Assembly: GCF_024649945.1 (NCBI RefSeq)
Contig: NZ_JANKMS010000005.1
Span: 248,001 to 312,000 of the forward strand
Direction: 5' to 3'
Length of the DNA stretch: 64,000 nucleotides
DNA from: Flavobacterium panacis
Lineage (GTDB): Bacteria; Bacteroidota; Bacteroidia; Flavobacteriales; Flavobacteriaceae
In this document: one piece after another, positions 8,959-16,619 of the stretch
Layout: every line of letters starts with the position of its first letter
Numbering within the stretch: the stretch's first letter is position 1
Notes under the pieces: model-generated
Database searches by the model: none
Told to the model about the DNA's origin: nothing
Seen by the model: only the letters and a program-made list of their open reading frames with translations
Translations under genes and position numbers: made by a program

Positions 8959-9444
8959 TTGAAAAAAGTTATAATTTTTCTGCTTTTAGCCGTTGCTTTT
9001 ACTTCTTGTAAATCGACTTCAACGGCTGTAAGCAAAAGCGAATCAAAAAAAGAAAACAGAAACCTGGTTAATAATTTAATCGAAAAAGCAACCGACAATA
9101 TTGGCATTCGCTACAAAGCTGGAGGAACTACAAAAAATGGTTTTGATTGTTCTGGTTTAGTTTACACAACTTTTGAAAGTGAAAACATACCCCTTCCGAG
9201 AAGTTCTTTTGAACAGGCTAAAATTGGAAAAGTAATCCCTTTAAACGATGCTAAAAAAGGGGATTTGATTTTTTTTAAAACCAATAAAAGCAGACAAATT
9301 AATCACGTTGGTTTAATAACAGAAGTCAATTCTGACGAAGTTAAATTTGTACACTCTTCTACCTCAAAAGGTGTCATTATTTCCTCTACAAAAGAGGCTT
9401 ACTACAAAAATTCTTTCGAGCAAGTCAATCGGGTTGTTCATTAA
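8959..9444 (+). CDS. NlpC/P60 (C40) cysteine peptidase lipoprotein
   Basis: Cell-wall hydrolase of the NlpC/P60 family, expected to cut peptidoglycan stem peptides in the periplasm. The 161-residue protein has a lipoprotein signal ending in FTSC (Cys17), a short Ser/Lys-rich linker, and a catalytic domain with DCSGLV (Cys64), NHVGLI (His116) and a third polar residue near His132. The start is TTG at 8959, chosen because it opens directly on the signal peptide (KKVIIFLLL). It is 15 bases after lpxB. Confidence 0.92.
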   Translation: MKKVIIFLLLAVAFTSCKSTSTAVSKSESKKENRNLVNNLIEKATDNIGIRYKAGGTTKNGFDCSGLVYTTFESENIPLPRSSFEQAKIGKVIPLNDAKKGDLIFFKTNKSRQINHVGLITEVNSDEVKFVHSSTSKGVIISSTKEAYYKNSFEQVNRVVH

Positions 9445-9491
9445 AAACAATTTTAACTATTTTTCTTACAAATATTTAATACTTTTAGAAC

Positions 9492-11525
9492 ATGAAAGTA
9501 TTAGATTTTCCTTTAGTTAAAATTACCGTTTCCTTTATACTAGGAGTTATAGCATCTTACTACATCCATTTTTCCATATCACTGATAGCCTTCCTATTAG
9601 TATTATTTTCGACATTATTTTGCTTGAGCTATTATTGGAATTTAAGGAACTCTAAAAAATACGTTTTATTTGGTTTCACTGTATATTTGCTTTCTTTTAT
9701 TCTGGGCATTTTAACTCTTTTAAGCCATACCGAAAATCTGCAGAAAGACAATTACACCCAATATAAATCTGCATTTGAAAAACCACAATCTGTCGTTTTA
9801 TTACTTCGTGAAAAACTAAAAAGCAACGACTATAGTGACCGTTATATTGCTCATATAAAAAGTATTTCAGGGAAAAATTATAGCGGAAAAATAATTATCA
9901 ATGTTCAAAAAGATAGTAGCAAAAATGCTTTAGTAATTGGAAACATTATTAAGATTGAAACTACTTTACAACACAATAAATCAGCTAAAAACCCGAACCA
10001 ATTTGACTATAATACCTATTTGGCCAATAAACAAATCTATGCTCAGATCTATTGTCAAAAAAAGGATATTTCAGTTCGTAAAACTATTCAAAAAGACATT
10101 TGGTATTACTGCGGAAAATTACACTCCAGAATAATTTCGAACCTTGAAAAATCAAATTTTAGCAAATCAGAAATGAATGTTGCACTTGCCTTAATTCTAG
10201 GACAACAGCAAGAAATTTCACAAGATATTATTCAGGATTATCAATATTCAGGAGCCACTCATATCTTATCTGTATCGGGTTTACATGTGGGTTTTATCAT
10301 GCTTTTCATCACTTTTATTTTAAAACCAATTCCAAACACAAAAAGAGGATCTTTAATCAAACTCACCTCTATTCTGATTTCTTTGGCTGGATTTGCCATT
10401 ATTTCTGGACTTTCTCCGTCAGTTTTAAGATCTGTCGTTATGTTTTCTTTTCTAGCAATTGGAAATCATTTACGCAGAAACGGAAACATTTACCATACCT
10501 TACTGGTTTCAATACTTTTAATCTTACTTTTCGAACCTTATTTTCTATTTGATGTCGGTTTTCAATTAAGTTATTTAGCATTGTTTTTTATTCTATGGCT
10601 TCAGCCCCTTCTTAAAAATATCTACAAACCAAAGAATAAAATAACACTTTATATCTGGGAAGCATTAACGGTTTCTTTTGCTGCACAAATCGGTACTTTA
10701 CCATTGTGTTTGTTCTATTTTCATCAGTTTCCCGGTTTATTTTTTGTGACTAATATTATCATACTTCCTGTTTTGTCTTTTATTATGATTGCTGGAATTA
10801 TCGTGATGCTCATTGCTATTTTTACCAGTCCGCCTTTAATTATAACAATGATTTTTGAAAAAAGTATCTATTTATTAAATCTAATGATTCATGGTGTAGC
10901 TTCTATTGAATCATTTGTAATTAGAGACATAAGTTTCAATTCTTATTACTTATTCACTTTTTACTTCCTTATAATTTCCTCTATTGTATGGCTAAAAAAG
11001 CCGAATTATAGCAAACTCGTTTTTATGTTTAGTTCTATAATTTTAGTCCAATTATCATTTATACTGACTAAAATTCAAAAAGAAAACGAAAGGGAATTAA
11101 TTGTTTACAACGAAAAGAATAACACACTTATCTCTCAACGTACAGGAAGTAAAATTGTTTTGTTTACAAGAGATACCGTTTTAGAAAAAAACTCTAAAAA
11201 CAGAAACATCAACCCTTATCTTGTGGGAAATTCGATTGTACTAACTAGAGTCGAAAAGACAAAGAACTTACTTTATTTTAAAAATAAAAAAATCCTAATT
11301 ATCGACAGTACTGCAATTTGTCCTTTTAAACCAAAACCCGATATTTTAATCTTAACTCAAACACCAAAAATAAATTTGGACAGATTACTACAAAACATTC
11401 ATCCTAAAATCATAATTTGTGATGGATCAAATGCAAATTCAATTCAAAACCTCTGGAAAAACAGTTGTACGAAAAAAAATATCCCTTTTCATTCTACAAC
11501 TGAAAAGGGATATTATAAACTATAA
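9492..11525 (+). CDS. comEC: ComEC/Rec2 family DNA-uptake channel
   Basis: Polytopic inner-membrane protein expected to carry single-stranded DNA into the cytoplasm in natural competence. The first ~60 residues form membrane helices, residues about 85-200 the DUF4131/OB-like periplasmic domain, and about 225-500 the Competence domain, including the conserved SGLHVGFI and GLSPSVLRS motifs. The 677-residue length is shorter than Bacillus ComEC. The C-terminal ~150 residues have the position of the metallo-beta-lactamase domain but show no HxHxDH motif, so that domain looks degenerate. The last codons hold a transcription terminator for the convergent neighbour. Only eight bases separate the two stop codons. 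Confidence 0.92.
   Translation: MKVLDFPLVKITVSFILGVIASYYIHFSISLIAFLLVLFSTLFCLSYYWNLRNSKKYVLFGFTVYLLSFILGILTLLSHTENLQKDNYTQYKSAFEKPQSVVLLLREKLKSNDYSDRYIAHIKSISGKNYSGKIIINVQKDSSKNALVIGNIIKIETTLQHNKSAKNPNQFDYNTYLANKQIYAQIYCQKKDISVRKTIQKDIWYYCGKLHSRIISNLEKSNFSKSEMNVALALILGQQQEISQDIIQDYQYSGATHILSVSGLHVGFIMLFITFILKPIPNTKRGSLIKLTSILISLAGFAIISGLSPSVLRSVVMFSFLAIGNHLRRNGNIYHTLLVSILLILLFEPYFLFDVGFQLSYLALFFILWLQPLLKNIYKPKNKITLYIWEALTVSFAAQIGTLPLCLFYFHQFPGLFFVTNIIILPVLSFIMIAGIIVMLIAIFTSPPLIITMIFEKSIYLLNLMIHGVASIESFVIRDISFNSYYLFTFYFLIISSIVWLKKPNYSKLVFMFSSIILVQLSFILTKIQKENERELIVYNEKNNTLISQRTGSKIVLFTRDTVLEKNSKNRNINPYLVGNSIVLTRVEKTKNLLYFKNKKILIIDSTAICPFKPKPDILILTQTPKINLDRLLQNIHPKIIICDGSNANSIQNLWKNSCTKKNIPFHSTTEKGYYKL
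11480..11513 (-). terminator. Terminator of the convergent gene, inside the end of comEC
   Basis: ATATCCCTTTTC pairs with GAAAAGGGATAT around an eleven-base loop. Read on the minus strand it is followed by eight T, so it should terminate the gene at 11534-11980. It lies fully within the last codons of comEC on the plus strand. Confidence 0.8.
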
Positions 11526-11533
11526 ATATTTTG

Positions 11534-11980
11534 TTATTCCGGATTTAAAATCAAATTTGAGGCTGAAATCCAAGATTTAACTCCAGACATATATGATAGT
11601 AGTCCCAGTTTGTTAAAATTGGTTTTCCCTTTTCTAACACTTACTTCAGAGAAGCACACTTGAGGAATTTCTTCGATACCAAAAGCATTTTTTAATCTTA
11701 AGTTTTGCTCTTTCGCGATATCTGTAAGCGATTGATCTGAAAGATCAAGTTTTACCAAAATAACATTTTTACGAGACCATTCTTCAAAATCTCTTGAAGA
11801 AAAAATTTCATTCTGAAGCTGAGGATTTACTCCCTGACCTGTAAAGAAAATTAGTAACGGTTTTCTTTTTTCTGTACTTGCAGTAACGGCATCATTGATA
11901 TCTGTTCTCCAGATAATATTCTGTGCACTGACAAAAAATGAACTAAAAAAAAGTAGTAGGATAAGTAGTTTTTGAAGCAT
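11534..11980 (-). CDS. Exported thioredoxin-fold protein lacking the CxxC motif
   Basis: A signal peptide (1-19, ending VSAQ) is followed by a thioredoxin-like domain of the thioredoxin_7/DUF255-like type. It aligns end to end with the two genes upstream, but the redox CGWC of the third copy is replaced by GVNPQ in the FFTGQGVNPQLQNEIF segment. The cis-proline loop is kept (IEEIPQVCF), and a new Cys follows it. It is thus unlikely to be a classical disulfide reductase; a binding, chaperone or single-Cys role is possible. It is third of the tandem copies in transcription order, and its terminator lies inside comEC. Confidence 0.8.
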   Translation of the reverse strand: MLQKLLILLLFFSSFFVSAQNIIWRTDINDAVTASTEKRKPLLIFFTGQGVNPQLQNEIFSSRDFEEWSRKNVILVKLDLSDQSLTDIAKEQNLRLKNAFGIEEIPQVCFSEVSVRKGKTNFNKLGLLSYMSGVKSWISASNLILNPE

Positions 11981-12172
11981 AATATTGGGTTTAGGTTAAG
12001 TTAATAAAACTAAAATAGTATAAAAACTGAACGAAACGAATTATTTAATGAATTAATAACACCTCTCTAAACATTAAAATCAAATTAATAATAATCGGAA
12101 ATATTTTTAATAAATGTTAAAAAAACACTAATAAAAAAAATCAATTCTCTACTTGAATTTTAACGAAAAAAA

Positions 12173-12199
12173 ATCCCTTTCTGCAAAGCAAAAAGGGAT
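12173..12199 (-). terminator. Terminator of the middle thioredoxin-fold gene
   Basis: ATCCCTTT and AAAGGGAT form the stem; on the minus strand a run of eight T follows. The rest of the 11981-12235 interval holds AT-rich spacer without an open frame. Confidence 0.8.
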
Positions 12200-12235
12200 C
12201 AAAAAAAAATTAAAATAAAAGTTAAAATGTACTTG

Positions 12236-12688
12236 TTATTCTACTGGATGTAAAATCGTATTTGATTCTGCAATCCAAGCTTTAGCTCCTCCAGGTTTAT
12301 AGGCAATTTTTCCTAAAGCACTGAAAGTCGTTTTGTTCTTTCTAACTGATGCCATTGCAAAACACACTTCTGGAAGATCCTGAACTCCAAAAGCATTTTT
12401 CAGCTTTACGTTTTGCTCACGATCACTATCAGAAGCATTCATGTCAGATAGATCTAATTTTACTAAGATCACATTGTCACGTGACCAAACAGCAAAATCT
12501 GGGGTTTTAAAAATTTCGTTTTGAAGATTGTCTGGTACACCTGAGGCAGTGAATAAAATCAACATTGGTTTTTTTTGGTCGTTGCTTATCGCAATAGCAT
12601 CAGTCATGCTTGTTCGCCATGCCAAGCTTTGCGCTTGCATCATAAATGAACCTAAAAAAAACAGTAGGATAAGTAGTTTTTTAGTCAT
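12236..12688 (-). CDS. Exported thioredoxin-fold protein lacking the CxxC motif
   Basis: The 150-residue protein starts with a signal peptide (FFLGSFMMQAQ) and shares the same layout as its two neighbours: WRTSMTDAIAIS, KPMLILFT, LQNEIFKTPDF, then the cis-Pro loop VQDLPEVCF and a C-terminal KAWIAESNTILHP. The active-site segment reads ASGVPDN where the upstream copy has SDWCGWC, so both catalytic Cys are lost. A Cys has appeared after the cis-Pro, as in the third copy, which suggests that the two CxxC-less genes share an ancestor that had already lost the motif. It is probably periplasmic, with unknown function. Confidence 0.8.
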   Translation of the reverse strand: MTKKLLILLFFLGSFMMQAQSLAWRTSMTDAIAISNDQKKPMLILFTASGVPDNLQNEIFKTPDFAVWSRDNVILVKLDLSDMNASDSDREQNVKLKNAFGVQDLPEVCFAMASVRKNKTTFSALGKIAYKPGGAKAWIAESNTILHPVE

Positions 12689-12854
12689 ATAATTTGGTTT
12701 TGGTTAGATTAGCATCACGAAATTAACATTATATTTTAATTTTCCAATTTTTATAAGCCTAAAAAATACATTATGTGTTTTTTTAATGATAATAAAATAT
12801 AAAATACGTAAAAACACCTAGATCGATTGAAAACTTTTTCTTACGAAACAAAAA

Positions 12855-12882
12855 AAGCCTCTCACGATCTGTGAGAGGCTTT
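12855..12882 (-). terminator. Terminator of the CGWC thioredoxin gene
   Basis: AAGCCTCTCAC pairs perfectly with GTGAGAGGCTT around a five-base loop and is followed on the minus strand by a T run. It should end the long peptide-use transcript after the gene at 12904. The 12689-12903 gap contains nothing else recognisable. Confidence 0.88.
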
Positions 12883-12903
12883 GTATTATTTTATATTTAT
12901 AAT

Positions 12904-13371
12904 TTATGATTTCTTTGGATGCACAATTCCTTCAGCAACCGTAAGCCAAGCAGAAGGTCCGCCCGCAACATATCCTGTTTTACCAAGACCTTTAAAATTC
13001 ACTCTTCCGTCTTTAGATTCTGCACTTGTAAAGAAAACAGTTGGAAATCCTTGGATTCCAAAAGCTTGCTGCAATTCTAAATTTTGATTTTTAAGTTCCG
13101 GAGTCTGAGGAACCGCTCTTGGATAATCCAACTCTACCAAAACAACATTAGTAGATGCCCATTTTTTGAATTCTTCTGTCTTAAGAACTTCGTTCTGTAA
13201 ACGAATACACCAACCACACCAATCACTTCCTGTAAAAAACATCAACATAGGTTTTTGTTCTTTATTACTCACCGTGATCGCTTCTCTAACATCTGTATAC
13301 CATTTTAACTCTTGTGCCTGAAGATTCGCAGCACCAATTAAAAACAAAGCAATAAGTAGTATTTTTTTCAT
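12904..13371 (-). CDS. Exported thioredoxin-fold protein with CGWC active site
   Basis: A signal peptide ends near NLQAQ (residue 20), followed by a thioredoxin domain with the active site WCGWC (Cys52 and Cys55), conserved FFTGSDW, and the cis-Pro loop IQGFPTVFF. It should act as a periplasmic disulfide reductase or isomerase. The 155-residue length fits a single domain. It lies 47 bases after the second POT transporter gene on the same strand and is the likely parent of the two CxxC-less copies downstream. Its presence at the end of a peptide-use operon may be coincidental. Confidence 0.88.
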   Translation of the reverse strand: MKKILLIALFLIGAANLQAQELKWYTDVREAITVSNKEQKPMLMFFTGSDWCGWCIRLQNEVLKTEEFKKWASTNVVLVELDYPRAVPQTPELKNQNLELQQAFGIQGFPTVFFTSAESKDGRVNFKGLGKTGYVAGGPSAWLTVAEGIVHPKKS

Positions 13372-13418
13372 AATGGGGAAATTTTGACAAATTTATGCAA
13401 AAACTAATTACGATATAA

Positions 13419-14903
13419 TTATTTAACTTCTTGCATTAATTTTTTAATCAAAGGAGAAATCACAATTAAAATAATACCCGCAATAAGCGAATAAATAGCC
13501 AACTGATAATATCCTTCTGTATAAGATTGTAACTTAGACAATAATGTATCTCCCGTATTTGATCTCGAAATCTCTGCTCCTAATTTACCCGCGAATAATT
13601 GCCCAAAAGCTGCTGCCAAAAACCACAATCCCATCATCATTCCAAACAATCGTTTTGGAGATAATTTTGTAATAATAGACATTCCAATTGGTCCTAAACA
13701 AAGCTCACCAATTGTAGTCACTAAATAGGCAAACGTAAACACATTTAAAGAAGCTATTCCTTGAGCATTTGCAAAAAATTTGGTTAAATAGAAAATATAG
13801 AAAGATGCCGCTAAGAACAAAAATCCGATTCCAAATTTGATTAAAGTATTAGGCTCAATTTTTCTTTTTCCCATCCAAATCCATAATAAACCAATCAGCG
13901 GACTTAAAACAACCACGAAGAAAGTGTTCGAACTATTGTTGATAATATTTGGATCAATATTAAAAAACAACAATTTATTATCTAAATTATCTTTCGCAAA
14001 AAGAGACAATGACCCTCCACTCTGTTCATAAATTGCATTAAATAAAAGATAGAAAAAAACGAACAAAAATGCTGCAAAGAGCTTTTTCTGCAGTTTCACA
14101 TCCCCTAGTTTATACAATTCATAAGCAAAATACAAAACAGCAACAATACCAATCGTATACATGAAATAATCAGTATAATCGGTATTTTTAACCATGATAT
14201 AAATTAGAGGAATACTCAAAAGAGAAAGTCCATATACTGCAATTTCGCGAACTTTTCTTTTACTTGAATCTAGGTTCAACAAAGGAGAATCTCCAATTGG
14301 TCCTAAATATTTTTTAGTCATTAAAAAAGTAACCAATCCTAAAAACATTACAATTGCAGCAGACAAGAAACATAATTGCCAAGAGTAGTACTTTCCTAAA
14401 TAAACACACAAAGCACCCCCAAGAAGTCCTCCAACGTTTATTCCAGCATAAAACATTCCATAACCGGCATCTCTTCTTCCGTCATCTTCTTTATACAATT
14501 CTCCAACCATTGAAGAAACATTTGGTTTAAAAAAACCTGTTCCAATAATTGAAAAAGCAATTCCATAGTAAAACAAATCATGAGGAGCAATTGCAATTAA
14601 AAGATTCCCAAGAATCATTACAATCGCACCAAAGAATAAAGACTTTTTAAAACCTAAAACTTTATCTGCAAAAATACCACCAATAAAAGTAAAAGCATAA
14701 ACAAAAGCCTGAATAGCTCCGTATTGTAAATTAGCATGATCCTCTTTCAAAAAAAGCTGATCTACCATAAAAATTGTAAGTACGCCTCGCATTCCATAAA
14801 AGCAAAAACGTTCCCACATTTCAACAAAAAACAAGTACCACAATTGCTTTGGGTACTTGCCTTCAAAATTTTGAATTTCTTCGAGAGTAATATTCTTTTC
14901 CAT
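13419..14903 (-). CDS. POT/PTR family proton-dependent oligopeptide transporter
   Basis: Inner-membrane symporter of the major facilitator fold that imports di- and tripeptides with protons. The N-terminal proton-coupling motif appears as EMWERFCFYGMR (about 28-39), and the PTR2 signature as GMFYAGINVGGLLGG (about 150-164). The 494 residues should form about 14 membrane helices. It begins two bases after the stop of the other POT gene, so translation is probably coupled. The two paralogues differ clearly in sequence and probably in substrate range. Dipeptidyl peptidase IV upstream would supply the dipeptides. Confidence 0.94.
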   Translation of the reverse strand: MEKNITLEEIQNFEGKYPKQLWYLFFVEMWERFCFYGMRGVLTIFMVDQLFLKEDHANLQYGAIQAFVYAFTFIGGIFADKVLGFKKSLFFGAIVMILGNLLIAIAPHDLFYYGIAFSIIGTGFFKPNVSSMVGELYKEDDGRRDAGYGMFYAGINVGGLLGGALCVYLGKYYSWQLCFLSAAIVMFLGLVTFLMTKKYLGPIGDSPLLNLDSSKRKVREIAVYGLSLLSIPLIYIMVKNTDYTDYFMYTIGIVAVLYFAYELYKLGDVKLQKKLFAAFLFVFFYLLFNAIYEQSGGSLSLFAKDNLDNKLLFFNIDPNIINNSSNTFFVVVLSPLIGLLWIWMGKRKIEPNTLIKFGIGFLFLAASFYIFYLTKFFANAQGIASLNVFTFAYLVTTIGELCLGPIGMSIITKLSPKRLFGMMMGLWFLAAAFGQLFAGKLGAEISRSNTGDTLLSKLQSYTEGYYQLAIYSLIAGIILIVISPLIKKLMQEVK

Positions 14904-14905
14904 TT

Positions 14906-16582
14906 TTATCTAACTCCGTGCATTAATTTCTTTAACAATGGCGTTAAAGCAAATAATAAAATTGCTGCAATACCAGTTAAAACAACAAATACCATAAAGA
15001 ATTCGTATAAGTTGTGGATTTCAAATCCTGCAAAAATTGGATTTTGAGCACTAATTTGATGATGATCCAACAAAGCAACTTGCTCTGCCGTTGGAGTTAT
15101 TTTTTTATCTAAAATAGCTTGAAGATCGATTCCTAATTCTTTTGCTTTTGCAAATTTGTCTCCAGTTGCAGGTAAGATAGAACCTAAAGTTCCTCCTAGA
15201 GCATAACCAGAAGCATTAGACAAAAAGAATACTCCGTACAACAATGAAGCGAAACGTTTTGGAGATAATTTACCAACCAATGACAATCCGATTGGAGATA
15301 AACATAACTCAGCACATGTATTTAAGAAATATAATAAGATTAACCATTTAACTAACAACAAACCAGAAGTTCCGATATAAGAAACCTGAGTTGCAATCAT
15401 AAAGAAACTGATCGAAATTACGACTAATCCAACAGCTAATTTTACTGGAGAAATTGGCTCTTTTCCTTTAGCTCTTAAAGTATCCCAAAGAACACTAAAC
15501 GGAACTGCCAAAAGCACAACGAATAATCCGTTAAAAATCTGAACCATTGATGGTGGCATCGCCCATCCAAAGAAATGTCTGTCTGTTTGGTTATCTGCAA
15601 TAAAAGTCAAAGATGAACCTGCTTGCTCAAACGCTGCCCAGAAGAAAATAATAAAGAATGATACAATGTAAATTACAAAAATTCTATCTCTTTCAATCTT
15701 AGTTAAAGAAGTATCAGATATAATTAATCCTGCTAACGCCAAACCACTTGAATAAATCAAAGTGTAAATTAAATTCTGCCCTACAACATAATGGAAAAAG
15801 AATCCTAAAGCGATAAATGCAATTCCTGCAATTGCCAAAGCTTTACCAGAAAAGTTTGCTTGTTGCGCTTCTCCTTCTTCAAAATCTGAAGCATCATTTT
15901 TAGATGGAAGTCCTCCTAATGGTTTTCCTTCTGGAGAAACAACATATTTATTTTTCAAAAAGTAAAAAAGAACTGTTCCTAACAACATTGCAACAGAAGC
16001 TGCCAAGAATCCCCATCTGAAAGCGTGGATATCTCTAATTCCTCCTGCATCTTTAACATCTCCTAATAATGGACAAATTGATTGTCCAAGAAAAGCTCCG
16101 ATGTTAATTCCCATATAGAAAATCGTAAATGCACTGTCTAATTTTGTTTTTTCTTGTTTTGGATACAAACTTCCAACCATACTAGAAATGTTTGGTTTAA
16201 AGAATCCGTTACCAAAAACAATTACACCCAATGCCGAATACATGATGGTTTTTGCTAATCCTAAGTTAGATTCAAAAACACTTCCACTTGTAAACAAAAG
16301 CAATTGTCCAATAGCCATCAACAATCCTCCTAATAAGATACAATTTCTGTTTCCTAAATAACGATCGGCTACAAAACCTCCCAACATTGGAGTCAAATAA
16401 CAAAGACCAAGAAAACCTCCGTAAATCAACGAAGCTTCTTCTTCTTTCATTAATAATGAATTTACAAGAAATAAAGTCAATAAAGCTCGCATTCCATAAA
16501 AATTGAACCGCTCCCACATCTCAGTTCCAAACAATACCCAAAGTCCTTTTGGATGCGCAGTTTTTACTTGATTTTCCCCCAT
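14906..16582 (-). CDS. POT/PTR family proton-dependent oligopeptide transporter
   Basis: First of two adjacent peptide symporters. Diagnostic motifs are EMWERFNFYGMR (about 17-28) and IFYMGINIGAFLGQS (about 150-164). At 558 residues it is longer than its neighbour because of an extended loop between helices (about 222-245, rich in Asp, Glu and Ser) and an insert before the last helices (about 490-520). It starts 37 bases after the stop of the dipeptidyl peptidase gene and ends two bases before the next start, giving a tight three-gene unit for peptide breakdown and uptake. Confidence 0.94.
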   Translation of the reverse strand: MGENQVKTAHPKGLWVLFGTEMWERFNFYGMRALLTLFLVNSLLMKEEEASLIYGGFLGLCYLTPMLGGFVADRYLGNRNCILLGGLLMAIGQLLLFTSGSVFESNLGLAKTIMYSALGVIVFGNGFFKPNISSMVGSLYPKQEKTKLDSAFTIFYMGINIGAFLGQSICPLLGDVKDAGGIRDIHAFRWGFLAASVAMLLGTVLFYFLKNKYVVSPEGKPLGGLPSKNDASDFEEGEAQQANFSGKALAIAGIAFIALGFFFHYVVGQNLIYTLIYSSGLALAGLIISDTSLTKIERDRIFVIYIVSFFIIFFWAAFEQAGSSLTFIADNQTDRHFFGWAMPPSMVQIFNGLFVVLLAVPFSVLWDTLRAKGKEPISPVKLAVGLVVISISFFMIATQVSYIGTSGLLLVKWLILLYFLNTCAELCLSPIGLSLVGKLSPKRFASLLYGVFFLSNASGYALGGTLGSILPATGDKFAKAKELGIDLQAILDKKITPTAEQVALLDHHQISAQNPIFAGFEIHNLYEFFMVFVVLTGIAAILLFALTPLLKKLMHGVR

Positions 16583-16619
16583 ATTATTCGATTATTTAAT
16601 TAAGTTTTAAAGTTTTAGA

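Noticed and set aside
16272..16517. Minus-strand frame inside the first POT gene
   Set aside because: It overlaps the conserved N-terminal motifs of the transporter in another frame.
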